Positions 34,645-48,179 of a stretch of DNA of 64,000 nucleotides are shown piece after piece (the first letter of the stretch is position 1; the number at the start of each line of letters is the position of its first letter). The translations under genes and the position numbers were made by a program. Under the pieces are notes generated by a model. The model did no database searches and was not told the origin of the DNA. It saw only the letters and a list, made by a program, of their open reading frames with translations. The stretch is from contig JAQFVV010012536.1 in the NCBI GenBank assembly GCA_028023455.1, positions 2,748,001 through 2,812,000 of the forward strand, read 5' to 3'. This DNA comes from Epiperipatus broadwayi. Lineage: Eukaryota; Onychophora; Udeonychophora; Euonychophora; Peripatidae.

Positions 34645-35556
34645 TGTAACGGGAATTAAAACTGCTTAATTACACCTTTTAAGACTTTTTTCAACTTTAC
34701 AATTCCAACTTGTAATTTTACAAACTTTCTAATTATTTATTTTAATTTTATGAAATCTTATTATTTTGCAAAATATCTTTTTAAAAACCCGTTACTCAAG
34801 CAGGAGAGTAAATAGGATTAATACTTACATATCAATCATACCCCCGGTCAGACTGCAATTTATTAAAATCTTAAACTGACAGTCATTTCTCCAGACCGAA
34901 GTAGCTCTCTGGCTGCTTGAAACATGAAACATCCCATGGGGAATTTATAACGGGTTTAAAACCCAGGGTGTCATCCAATATGGAGATTGGAACCCATGAG
35001 ATGTCAACATGTTTCAAGTGCTTGACCCATGGCTAGCTCTTCACATGAGACTGGCTGCACATTTGATTGTGAATGGAGAGAGAGAGAAAGATGGAAAAAA
35101 ATGACATTAATAATTTTAAACAAAATTTATTTAAAAAAAAAAAACAATGATAATAATTATAAATGCAAGAATAAGATATAATTAAAATGTAAACACATAA
35201 GAAATATTACATATTAAATAAAATTTGCATGCTCATTTTTAATGAGTGAGATTTAAGTTTTTATCCTGATATTAATATTTACCTAGGCTTTATAGTGCTT
35301 CTTTTGGACTTTATTTGTCATTTCAACATTGTCTTTGTAGCGATTCTATTAGTCTTTAATTTCCATAGTAGGTATCATAGTTCCTGGATTTCTTTTGTAG
35401 TTGGGTTGTAGTTTGTAGTTGGGTGATCACCCCTTTTGTCCTCGGGTCCGCTTAGTTTCTTGGTCCTTGGTGTTGGTATTTTTAACTGAAAGATAGCTTC
35501 TTGTGGTCCCTTGTTCAAGTGGCTTGGTTTATCTAATTTTCATTTAATTTAGTAGG
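34645..35556 (-). mobile_element. 5' LTR of retroelement F, truncated
   Basis: It matches 27472-28386 in direct orientation, differing at roughly one base in ten plus small indels, and ends CCCGTTACA on the minus strand at 34645. Similarity stops abruptly at 35556, so the upstream part of this LTR is lost or replaced. Shared landmarks are TCCCATGGGGAATTTATAA and GCTAGCTCTTCACATGAGAC. Confidence 0.75.
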
Positions 35557-35716
35557 GTAGATGCCAATAAACAGCCTGTACTTTGTCTAAAGAAAATCTT
35601 CTGTAAGGCATGAATTATATATATGAAGGACTTCTGTCAACTCATCAATTTTAAATCCAATCGATTTAAAGAAATTATGAAATTTTAATTATATGTTTTA
35701 AATCTTTAATTACTGT

Positions 35717-35795
35717 TGTAAATATATATATATATATTATTTTGTCTCATACTTTGTAAATATATATATATATATTATTTTGTCTCATACTTGGA
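35717..35795 (+). repeat. Two tandem copies of a 38-39-bp AT-rich unit
   Basis: TGTAAA followed by an (AT)n run and ATTTTGTCTCATACTT occurs twice in succession. A simple slippage-type duplication. Confidence 0.7.
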
Positions 35796-37885
35796 AACAT
35801 ATTTTTTGTGTGATTTGACTCTTAAGTAGAAGTTGAAAATAGGGAAGGGATAGTTAATTTTACTTGAAATGTCTTTTGTAAATAAAATCTAGATTAACCT
35901 TTTTCAACCCATAGCGACTTACATTTGACAATTAACTACATGATAATAAGGTAAGATTGTATTATTATTACTACATTAAGTACACACACCTTATTGAGAC
36001 AGAAATTGTGTTGCTTATTATATATTGACAAACAATTGTTACTTTTGTTTTTCTGCATGAAGACTAACCCCTTTTTGTGAATGTCTTTTGCTATCATATG
36101 ATAAGTTGTAAATAGATTTGGAGGGGATTCATAAAGAATTGCAACTTAGACCATTGGATATGGATTATCATGTAAAGAGATATGTCAATGGAAATTTAGA
36201 AATTAATTATTTAGCCTTGCATTATTTTAAAACATTCTTTTTCTTTCTTTTGTTATTTGAATTTTTGTAGATAAGTGCTGTCATCAAAATGAATTTCTAT
36301 TTAAGGATCGTGGTGGTGGTAATCTGAATTTGCTAAAGTACTGATACGATAGAAGTCCATGGCTGACATCCATAATTATATATTTTTTATATTGTTAAAA
36401 CATTTTGAAATTTTTTTTGTCTTATTCATCAATTAATGTGAATGAATTTATTAATATCAATTTGATTTCTCTACTTTATTAAATCAACTTAGTATTCACT
36501 CATTAATCTATAGCCTCAAACATACATACACATATAATATATTTATATAGTAAAATTGAAATGTAATTAGTCGATTTCTAGGTAGATTATACTAATTGTA
36601 ACCTATATAGAAGTACAGTAGTTGATAGCTGGTATTGGTGCATCCCTGTAAAGAGAGTCAAGAGGGAATTCTCCCTGGGTTTGAATTATGGGAATAATGG
36701 AACCAAAAGAAGGGTTGACATGTGGATAAACTGATCCAAATTACATCTGGATTTAATAAATGAACATTAATCTGATTTGTTGAAAATAGGTGCAATCATA
36801 GATTATGTATTTCATCACATCATCTCCAGCATCCTACTCAAAGACCTTAGATCTGACAGTTGTCAGATATGACCCTCATACACTGAAATGTTTTAATAAC
36901 TCAACATTATTTTGTTGAGTACAAAAAATAAATAGAGAACTGCAGTTTTTAATATTTCATAATATTAACGGGTAGTAAATTGGAAGATTTAGAGAATGTT
37001 AATAGATAAAACAAAGTTAATAATATAAAGTGAATTGTAAAACACTTTCATGCTCTCATCCCAAGATACTTTAGATTGGCCTATATAAATGAATTTAGGT
37101 ACAAAGATAAAATGGCTGCTCTTATCTGCTCAAAGTATCTATCCTATACTTTGGTTTGGGAGTATTCTTTTTACTCAAATAATATTGAAGTATTAAAACA
37201 ACATTACAGTGCATGTGTATGGGGGCTAATTTCCTTATTAAAATTATATATGCAAAATTATTTAATAAGAAAACACTATAAAATAATTGTTTATAATATA
37301 ACTGAATTATAAATATTAAATACATAAAAGTGAGCATAAAAATATAAATTATATCCACTAGTCAGTCTTTTTCTCTACTCATATATAGTAAGTATGGCTG
37401 TTCTAAGTTTGGAAGAGAGAAAAATACAAGAATAAACTGAAACACAAAGAAAAAAATGAATTAAAAATTACTTTAAATGTAATTAAAAGATGTAAATGTG
37501 AATGCATAACTCCACTGCCACAATCGGTGTAGAGAAATAGTAAAATAGTCTGGACCCTGTACTAACTTAAATGACTGATGAAGGAAGAAGAATTGGGTTC
37601 TAAATAAGCATTGACTTAACTTAAATAATAGATGATAACCTTCATTCATCTTTCATTCAATCATATTTTCATCCCATCAAACTAACCATTTTAATATTAA
37701 ATACTCTTGTTTGAGTAAAAAACCAATGAGAATATTCTGTTAATAGCATACAAAGAGCTTCCAAACGCAGTTATCTTCAACCTATCCTAGAGCCATCTAT
37801 TGAAATGTGCTTCAGTTTGTGTAGTGCTATAAATTCCCATCTGCATATCAAATGGTCATGTGATGTTGACAACATATAAAAAATG
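35796..37885. other. Intronic AT-rich stretch, no feature
   Basis: No recognisable element or exon. The overlapping ORFs near 37076-37358 on both strands lack any domain signature. Confidence 0.4.
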
Positions 37886-38814
37886 GTACTTACATAGAAT
37901 CCCTGCCAGAAGCTTGCCAGGTGTTTTATTGTAAATAATTCCTTTTCAGGGTTAACATATTTGTTTACATTTTTTTTCCTTGCAATTATTTTCTCAAACA
38001 TGTGTAACTTGTTAATTAAAAAAAATATTAACAAATATATTCTAAATTGAATGTTAATTTTAAAAAATTTGAATACATTTTTCACAACATTCAAATATTA
38101 ACATGTGGCTAAAATTATCATGATATTTTTAACATTCCTTTTTTGCCCTATTATTTTTGGAAATATGATTAAAATTTGGCATCTTCCTTCGACAGAACAA
38201 GATGCAATTAAATATTTTCAAAATTACAGGATAGTTCCTGCCCAAAAAGTGATGCCTGTCCACTGACATGAATAATTAGATTTATTATAGTTTTCTTATA
38301 TAAGGGATTCGACCTCAGACTTTCACTTGACCCTCAACTCTCATGCGATCTCATATTGCTGACCCATCTGATCACACACATGTTGAAAAGATAAATAATT
38401 ATCAATATATGTATTTCATGCTTAACCAGCACTCATCAGTTGATTCAGATTACCATCTCCACATATATATACAATCAGTGCTCAGCTTTATATTAGGATA
38501 GCCAGAGTTGAGGGTTATGTGAAAGTCTGAGTTCAAATCTCTTATATATTACATTATATGTGCAGGTGTGTGTAAGCTTGTACAGTGTATTAAGTTATAT
38601 AGTTTTCTTAGTTATGTTTTTTTTTAATTTTCTTTACTGCATTTACATGAAAAGAAATTTTAATAACAATCCTTTTGATTTTTGTCTCTTTATCATTTTA
38701 ATAAATAAAAAAAGTAAATATTGAATACGACAACTTAAAGTCAGCCATCTCTGAAAATGGATTATTTAAAATAAAATGGCTGACAAACTTCCAGCAGGGA
38801 TTCTACGTAAGTAC
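37886..38814. mobile_element. About 930-bp element with about 70-bp terminal inverted repeats
   Basis: The left end GTACTTACATAGAATCCCTG (from 37886) matches the reverse complement of the right end ...CAGGGATTCTACGTAAGTAC (to 38814). The pairing continues inward through TTTTATT.TAAATAAT.C. No transposase is seen. It has swallowed a copy of SINE-like family B (38295-38575). A target duplication is not obvious. Confidence 0.65.
38295..38575 (-). mobile_element. SINE-like family B copy with inverted end
   Basis: The body is in minus orientation (CCAGCACTCATCAGTTGATT is the reverse of the family's CAACTGATGA box) and ends with GGTCGAATCCC, the best B box of the family. The last 55 bases also occur inverted at the other end (38505-38560), making a partial palindrome. 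Confidence 0.6.
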
Positions 38815-41800
38815 CCAAAAACTATTCATTAGAGCTCATAATAAAAACAAATAGTTATAAAATGCTAATTATACTTCCAAAAATATATTTCATAATGCCC
38901 CCAATAATAATAATGTGGTATAGCTATGATTATGGTATGCATTGTAATGAATGCATGCTCAGCATGGATAAAGCCAATTTTTAAAATAACACATCAATGT
39001 CTGAACATTTATATGCTTAAAATTAATATATATATTGTGCCCTTATCTATAGGTCATAATAAGGTAGAATGGTCAATTACTAAAAATTTTAAATTTTAAG
39101 ATACGTTTGTGTAATATATTGATAATTGTATGATCGATTAGATCTTATAGTACAATTTAAGGCTGAAAATACCTGGTATATAAAAGTGTAATGGATTGTT
39201 TTAAAAGAAAACAGTTAAATAAAGCTTAATTATATCCTTGCTTATGGTTGTAAAAGCTGGCCATATAAAATAACACAGCTATAAATAGTTAAAAGTATAT
39301 TATTAATTCGAGGATGATATTTTAAAACTAATAAATTAAATAAATGCTATATGTAGTGTTATAATTATAATTAATATTCAAATTTAATCTAATATATTTT
39401 AAAATAAACTTTGGGATGGTGAGAATTATATTTAGTTTTACATTTTTAAATTATTTTCCAAATTTTTATAAAATATATCAGTTTTGGTAATTTAGACCGA
39501 GACGTAAATTAATAAAAATCAAATCATCTGATAAAGTTAGTAATCATGTGACTGTATATTATATACCTTCACACACACACTTGTTAGAATATAATAATAA
39601 AGTTTGTGAATTATGGAACTAAATGTAATTGCTGTCTATCGTTGAAATGAATGTTGAAATATTAAATAGTTATTTTAAATGTTTAAATGATGTAATATTT
39701 AAGTAGTGTTTAAAAGTTGAATACAGTTAATAAAAAAAAAAAATTAAATATTTTATTTAAATAAAAACAAGATAAATTAAATATTAATATTAAAATAGGT
39801 ATTAAATATTGTTTTAATAATTGTTTTAAAGTTTAAATAATTTTGATAAAATTATAATTGAGTTAAAAAATACATTCTAAATAATATTTAAGACATGACG
39901 TCATAAATTCTTTATTTTAAAAGGTTTAATCTATTATAAAACTAAAATGTGTAAATTTGTTCGCGCTAAAAAAGTCATTAACCAATCAACGGAGGTATTT
40001 TAGCAGACAAAATATAAGAATTAGACAGAGCGGGAGAAAGTAATGTGTAAGTGAAGGAGGGAGTAACATATTTTTTAGCTGGATAAGATCGTAAGCTAGA
40101 AAAGTAATATAATTTTAAAATTTTATATTTATTTTAAAAGTTTTTTAAAATATAATATTTTGAACTGCCTTTACATGGAGGGCTAATTTTTAAAAGTTTT
40201 CTTACCAGGATATTTTATTCAAGTTTAGCCAAAACCTTACAGTAAAATGGAAATACTACAGAAAACAGTATATAGAAGTTATGATAAAGGAAAAATATTT
40301 GTAAAGTGCCTTGATACAGCTTTATTTATGCTCAACCAGAAACTTATTATTGTAACTCAGAGGAATATAATTTGGACGTTATACGGAAAACTTGAAAGAG
40401 AAGTTATTTGCCATCAGGAAAAATTATGACGCACAAATTTATAAGGCTACTCTGAAGTTATTTTATTCTTCTCTATTGAAAAATTAAGATACGTATATCA
40501 TAAAGAAAAAATTATGTAAAAGTTATAACAGAGAAAGAATGTTTGTCCTTTTTAAAGGAAACATTACAAAGTATATAGTTACCAAAACTTTAAAAGAAAG
40601 GAAAAATTACCGAATAATGATAGGAAAGAGTCATTATTTTTTTTAAAAGGAGAGAAAAAACTTTATCTAAGAAGAATTAAAATATTATAAAGTGTTCATT
40701 ATAAAAACGCTTAATAAAGATAGAGATTAGGAAAATGGAAATTTAAATTACTTAATGAAGATGGATCCATGGAGATAGAAAAATTTACTGAATATTTAAA
40801 TCAAAGTACATAGAAGATGCATCATAAAAGTCGTGTGGGAAAATATTAGCAGAAAATATTAGAAGAGAATATGTAGACATTTTCTTTACGGGATTAATTG
40901 ATATCATAATTAATAATTGTATTAAATATTATAAAAAACCAAGGATTGTCATCTATGAATATTTATTAAACAGAGCAATAATTGTTTTGCCTTAAAATTG
41001 AACAAGTAGGGAAAGAATATTAAGTGTCTGCAGAAGAAATAATAAACATTTTTTTTTAGCTTTAATATGAACGGTTTTTCAAGAAAGTTTGATAAAGAAG
41101 TACAGTAAATATAGTTTAAATATTTTTTTTAATTTATTTAAAATATAAAATGTTATGTGAGATTAGGGAAAACATAAAACATAAATTTAGTAATATTAAA
41201 ATTTAAATATAATAGCTTGATAAAATTATAGAAATAGTGTTTAAAATAAAGTGTATGGATGTGAATCTTATATCTACAAGGATCAAATGGATGGTGAAGC
41301 CTACGGAACACGATCAAGGAGATAAAGGTCGTTTGGTAATTTTAATAGTTATTTATAATGCATAATGTATTTTTTTTAGATCATCTATTATGAAGTGTGA
41401 AAGTTTAAATTATATGTACACATTTTATACAACATTTTTAACATATTATGAGATAGGAGTAATTCGGAATATGCATGCAATAATTTATTTAAAGTATATT
41501 AATAATATAATTTAACAGAACAATTGTGTGATTCTTTTGAACTTTCATGTGATAAAGTATTCAGATATTTAAGTAGTTTGTATGACTAAATATATGGAGG
41601 AAAGTAGTAAGCAACCTGTCTTATAGAACAGTGGAATAGTTTTAAAATAAATGAATTTTATTATTGTTAGTAATGCAGATATGTATTTGTCGATGTACAG
41701 TATAGAAAAAATCCTGAGAAATAAGATCGGATAGTGACTTGGAAGTACTAGTGGAGAGGAAACCAAGATGATGTTTTTTTTTTAAGAAATAGGAAAAATA

Positions 41801-43810
41801 AAGGATTTGGATCATATTTAGTTTTGTGTGATTTCAGTATAGTTAACTAGGCCCTATAACTGAACACATATGGTTTGGACTGTGTTTTGCATATCTTTAA
41901 ACTTTTTGATGTTATAATAAAGCTGAAGAAATAGCTTTAACATCGTTCCGATAATAGAGGTTGGTAGACAGGTAAAGGTCACTCCTCTATAGTGTCTTTT
42001 AATTCACTGTGCCATGATTGTCAAGGTATATGACGAGTAATATTCTAGTTGTATTTTGATCCTATGCATCTATCTTCGCTATCCTTATTTTGGTGAATCT
42101 GCATCGGTCAGAAAGATATTTTCAAAGAAATAATGAATAAAATAGAACTGAAGATATGTTATCGTTTATGTAAGAATAGTTTATTTGCTGAAATGTATAG
42201 AATTGTGTAACTTTAAAATTGAAAGTCCAAAATATCATAAAGAGAGAAAGAATCATATAATACATTGTAAAATTAATTCGGAAATGAATATAAGATTTTT
42301 GAAAGAGAAATCTAAACAAAGTTGTTTTTTTTTAAAGTGATAATAAAATTTGAATGTTTTAAATAATATTTAGAAAATAAGTATTGCATATTTATTAAGA
42401 AATAGTTCAATAATGTATAATAAACATATACTTGTGCATGGTATATTAATAGTTGTAATTATATCATCCGAAGTAAGGCTTGAATGAGAATATTAGGATT
42501 AATAAACATCTGATAATGAACAATAAAAACCTAATACCGAATGTAGAATAATGTTTTGACTTTGTAAGATTCCATACAACCAATATGAAACTAAAATTTG
42601 TTATTTTGTAGAATTTTATTACGAATATTAAAATTTTGTAGAAAATGTAATTTTAATAATATTAGGGATGAAAAGTGTTTGTGATAATCATATAAGAAAT
42701 GCATTTTGTAATAAGCTAACCATAATAATAAATCAAGTAATAATACTGTATTTTCTTAAGTGTTAAAAAGATAAGATTTAACTAGAAAAAAATAAATAAT
42801 ATTTTGATTCCATTTTATAAACTAATAAACTAAGTTGAGATAGGAGAGTAAGGGATATCCAATGTAAATAGTGTAAAAATATTGTTAATTTATTTATGTT
42901 GTTAATAAACTTTGTTTTAAATTTGTTCTAAAGTTTTTGTGTCCGAGTTGTTATTTCTCCACATGGATGCATGAAATCACGATACCTTTATAATTGAAAC
43001 AAACATATAGATTTTGTACAAAAGGTAAACATAAAAGTGTTAAAAGAATTTTGAGAATTTATTGGTATGTTAAAATTAAAAGATCATAATTTTATATTAT
43101 TTATTGGTCATAAATCGGTTGCCACAATATTACATTAAATTATATGCTAATGTTGCCACACGTATTCTGTTGTCAGATTATTAAAATACTACCACGTACG
43201 TATTTATTTATTTCATTTTAGGAAGAAATAAGATTATATTATATTTATTATTGTTATTATTATTTTTATTATTGTTAGTTGTTGTGTAGTAGATTATGAC
43301 ATAAAATTCCCTTTTCATATTTTACTACCATAATTTTAAATCAGTTAGAATACAATTTATGAACCTGAGATTTTATTTTATTTTACTTCATTTTATTTAA
43401 TTAAGCTAGATTCTTGTTATAAAGAAGATTAAGATAGGATTATTATTTTAATCATAGTGAATAGAGCTTAGAAAGTCGTAAGAATACTATGAGTTAGTTA
43501 TTTGGTATAGTAAAAAGGGGGAATAGTGTTCTTATGCCATTGAGGTAGTATCGTGTGGATAATGGCTCAATGTAGTCTATCTCGTTCCCTGTATTGTCAC
43601 TCCATGTCTCATGAAAATAGTAAATATTTGTTTAATTCATTTTAAAATTGAACCGTATTTGTATTTTAAAAATTAGAGCTAGTAATCATTTTAATTAATG
43701 CTGAATATTTCATTTATTTATTTGTTAACTGAGCTAGAACCCGTAATATTCATAATAAACAGTATATTTTTGGGGTGAGAACGCGCAGGGGGAGGTTAGA
43801 ATATATATAT
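38815..43810. other. Long intronic stretch without recognisable element
   Basis: Very AT-rich. From about 39960 to 41340 the plus strand is purine-rich with scattered codon-like runs (for example a 60-codon ORF at 40247), as in eroded retroelement interiors. I could not identify any domain. The sequence around 42900 contains AATAAACTTTG, a possible element 3' end. Confidence 0.35.
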
Positions 43811-46800
43811 TGTAAAAGTTGTGTTACATGGCATAAAGCAACATAGTGTATGCGCACAAATATGTATAAAGTTAAAAGGAAAAGTAGAAATAAACACAGT
43901 CAATTTTTTTGTAGATATTTTCTACAAGCAGACTGAAATAATAAGGGATTAAATAATTTTGAATTTAAAATAAAATTTTGTTATGAGATGAACATTTAAC
44001 AAAAAGTCTAATTAATATTTTTATTGAATTCTGATTTTGAAATTAAAATAAGCATGTTTTATGTTAAAATAGATCTACTGATAATTTTAAAAATCTACTA
44101 TCTATTTTAGAAACCTTTTTTAAAATTAAAACTTCTATAACATTTTTGCAAAATTCTACTATCTATTTTTGAAATCTTTGTAGATCATATTTTCATAAAA
44201 TTCCAAAAGTAGCTTTTAAAAGGATTAAAAGGAATTTGAAAAAATAAAAAAAACATTTTTAACTGATTAATTTTTTTACCTTCCCACACTAGCTATGAAA
44301 AGGGTTGTTAAAAAGAAGTTGGTTAGTTGGTTTTCCTAAAGTTCTTAGAGTAATTGGTTTCCAGGTTATACAAAGCTACTGTGAAGAGGAGTACTAGTTC
44401 ACTATGCTGGAGTTTGGAGTCACCTAGAAGGAATACCCAACTTCTCTGTGTTTTCCATAACTCACATAGTCTTAGATAGCTGGCCTTAGGTCTAAGTGTA
44501 GCTGATTGAATATCAACAATTACTGAACTATATCTATCCTGATGATGACACATACCCAAAAAGTTTATCATTTTGTTGAAGAATTGGGATATATATTGTA
44601 CTGTATTTTATTCTAGTACAAATAGCGTTGGCAATTTAAAAGTTAAATTAATAAATTTCTAACGAAAAATATATTTATGTAAATATATTTGATCTATTAG
44701 TTTAAAAAACATGAGTGTATATATTTTTTTTGGTTTGTGTTTAATGAAATTAAAAAGAGAGAAGGAATGTAGAAAGTACAATAAAAAAACAAATAATTTA
44801 ATTAAAAGAAACCTTTATCGCAAGGCAATCAGCAGCATGGAAACAAAGTGATAACATTCATTAAGTAATTAAAGATGGCGATCAAGAAAAAAAGAAAGAC
44901 TTTGTAGGCTAAATTATTTTAAATTTGGAACACATTGGCAGGTGTCAATAGGAGTTGCGCAGAAAGAAAAAAAAGATAAACGGGACAAAAGGAATAACAG
45001 TTGGTGCAGAGGGTTCTTCTTAGATCGTCCTTCCTGCAGAGCAGTAAAAATAAAAAATAAACATGAAGAAATGATGAAAGTGGGCCAAACTACTGTTACT
45101 AATAGACTGAAATATTAAGATGTGTGAGGAGTAGCAGTTCATTTGCTGGAGTTGCTTTGTACCTGTGTCGTGGACTACCGGAGTGAAGAAGCCATCGCCT
45201 ACTAGATTTTAACCACAAAAACTTAAAGATTGCCAGTATACTGGACTGCAGATCCATTCCCAAGAAATCCATGCATGGCCAACATTAGAAATCAGGCACG
45301 TTAACATTCAAACTTACCGGTAAGTAACTTTATTAAATCAACAAAATTAGTGATCACTTTCTTGAACTTTTAAGCGTGATGAACTGTCGCCACGAGTCAT
45401 ATGTATAAAAGAAACAAATGTTAGCTGTAGTTTTATATTTTGATTGTCTTTTTATATTTTATTCTCTCGATCATATTAATGTTTTGTTCGTATTAATAAA
45501 GTAAAATATAACTTACGTTGTTATTAATTCTTATAGTTCTAAATTCATTGCAATTTAGACATTATTATAATTCAAATAAATTGCCAACGTTGTACTGAAA
45601 CACAATCCTCCAGAGATTTCACAATGTCGTCGTAGCTAAATAAATAAAAAATGGATGTTTGCCAGTGAATTCTAAATATAGAATTCTGGCACCTTTCAAA
45701 TAAATTAAAAGCTGGCTTACTTTATCCCATTATTTTAGTAGCTACATTAGTTAACAGAGTGTTGTGTGATCAGGAAAAATAATTGCGTCCATTAAATCTT
45801 ACTGAATTGTATGACGAAACAAATTTAATAGATAGGATGTAATTTGGTCACCAAGTACAAGTAGTTAACTCGTTTAAAACACTAAATAACATAGTGGACA
45901 TTGCAATATGCTGCTTTATCTATATGCAAAAAACCACAGATAAAACATACTACTTTGTAGTTATAAAAGACACAGCTGGTGAGTAGAGTAGTAATATATA
46001 TTGAGAGAATATTATTTAAAATCATTTATTTAAAGAAAATAACATTTAAAAATCTATAATTTGAAAGTAAAACAGGTAAATAATTTGTATTTGAACTAAA
46101 AGACTATCAATAAAAAAGGTAATTTGCTGTAGTATTTTTTAAAAGATGTTTATAATTAATTAAAAGTAACCTGTCAAATATTGATCTTCATTTTTTAAAG
46201 AAGAAAAAATAAAAAACTTTTATTGACCATAAAAGAGAGGCTATTTAAGAATTTTAATTCACATTACATATATTTTTATATATCTACACATATGTGTGAA
46301 TTTTATGTATATTTTCCAAATAGAATTAATTAAGAAAGAAATTTTTTTATTTTATTTTATTGCAAGTCAAATATGTTAATAAATTATTGTACCACACTTC
46401 TGTGTGATGTTATATATGTGTTTATGTAAACCTCATATGAGATATTTGTATCATTAAAATATGATAACTTAAAATTTATTAATAGTTATGGCAAGTCAAA
46501 TATGTTCAGAAATTATTATGCCACATGTCTATCTGCATACATCAATGTGTGTCATGTAGAAATATATGTAAATTTTAATCATTTTCTATTAAATGACCAT
46601 TCTCATATATTCATTTTATATGATACTGCATGTGTGGATATATATACGCATATTATGTAAACCCATTAGGAGGTATTATAAATCACAAGGTGATAACTTA
46701 AATTTTGTTTTTTGTTAATCAATATCCGAAGGCTTAATTTAGAGGTGTATAGCTGTATTCTGCAGACCTTAATGTTATTTTTATTGTTATTAATAAACTT

Positions 46801-47566
46801 ATATTCTATTGTTAAAATTATTCCAGTGAACTTAATTCTAGATAGTTTAGAATATTATGAATTGCATCATCTGTTGTTCACAATAACAGTTATAGAGCTT
46901 GTGTTCTTTGAACTAGATTCATCCATAATGGTCTATAATATAAAAGGGGAGTATATTACTGTATGGGCATCCAGTTGATATCCTGGATTGGCATGAAGAG
47001 TATATTCTTTAAAGTCCATACGCTACATTATACTTTAGTTGAGTCTCTATTAGAAATTAAGTTTATAGTTGGCCAGTATATTAATGGTACTAAGTGACCA
47101 GAGCATTGATGATGATCAGCATGTTTTAATATCCAAGAAATATTGTTTTTTGAATGTTATGTATTCTTATGGATGACCACTTAGTTAATGCATTCAAATA
47201 ATGTTTAAATAATTGCCTAAGCTGGAAAATGCTAAATAAATGGCCTGGTGTACAGTAGATTTATTTCAAATCCAGTCACAAGAGTGACTGTTTAATTTTG
47301 CTTGTTGATCATTCATGATGATGAATGCGTTTTACTTATTTATAATGTTGGTGAATTGTAGTTAATTATGCTTATAGTTACTCTTCCAGACAGAATGATC
47401 TATCAAGATCTCTCATGCTCATTATTTTTATATGGATTTTATATTCCTACTTTTACATTATTTTATATTACTTTGATATTAAATATCTTAAATTTTGTAT
47501 TATTTATATTTTGGATGATGATAATTTTCCATCACCCCATTCACCCCCAGAATCCATCCTGTTACA
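43811..47566 (+). mobile_element. LTR-like element B (about 3.8 kb) inserted in (AT)n
   Basis: It starts TGTAAAAGTTGTGTTACATGG and ends CCATCACCCC...ATCCTGTTACA, with ATAT directly on both sides. It is homologous along its length to element A, with an extra 1.4 kb (about 44580-45960). The extra segment has short inverted ends around CGTTGGCAATTTA (44626 and 45590), so it may be a further nested insertion. No coding capacity seen. Confidence 0.6.
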
Positions 47567-47670
47567 ATATATATATATATATATAATCCTTAGAAAACAG
47601 TCAACACTTAGACAATCCCAATATAGATAATAAACAATCTCAAACTGTTGTCATGGCAACCTCCTTTTAA
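47567..47670 (+). repeat. (AT)n tract plus about 85-bp dispersed repeat
   Basis: The block TTAGAAAACAGTCAA...TTAGACAATCCCAATATAGA...GGCAACCTCCTTTTAA also occurs at 63429-63516, each time directly after an (AT)n run. Two copies differ at only a few bases. Confidence 0.75.
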
Positions 47671-48179
47671 CAATAAAGGTGGAAATATATATATATTTCT
47701 TAAAATGAAATGAACAAGTTGAAAATATTTTTAAAATCATTTATTATTTTGTATTGCTTTCAATCCTTGGAGTTTAAATACATAAAATAAAATAAATTAT
47801 AGGCTAGTTTTATTTCAAATTAAAGGCTGGTTTCATTTTTTCAATTTCTCATGTCAGTATAAAAAATTGGAAGTCTAGTATAGACTTTGAAGTATGTTTA
47901 TATCCAGAATCAAACTGATCCATTATATAAATTAATGCAATATGTGCCCATCCAGAGATGAACTATCACTGAGGCAGTTCTTTTGACCATGTAGCCTTTT
48001 TAGATTAATGATTTTGCTGAATTTCCTATCTTATCTCTTCTATAAAAATTCCTAAATTGTTTAAAGCACTTGTACAATGTTAAAAATTTAAACATATATT
48101 AAATAAGAATAATTAATTTTAATATTAACAGTACTGAACATCAATCAATAGTATTCTATCCAATAGACAAGTCCAGAGA

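Noticed and set aside
37777-38094. Minus-strand ORF of 105 codons
   Set aside because: It crosses the left terminal repeat of the element at 37886-38814 and has no domain.
40247-41340. Retroelement interior with codon-like purine-rich runs
   Set aside because: No motif of gag, RT, RNase H or integrase could be recognised, so it was left as an unassigned stretch.
44323-44571. Minus-strand ORF of 82 codons
   Set aside because: It lies in LTR-like element B; the homologous stretch of element A does not keep the frame.
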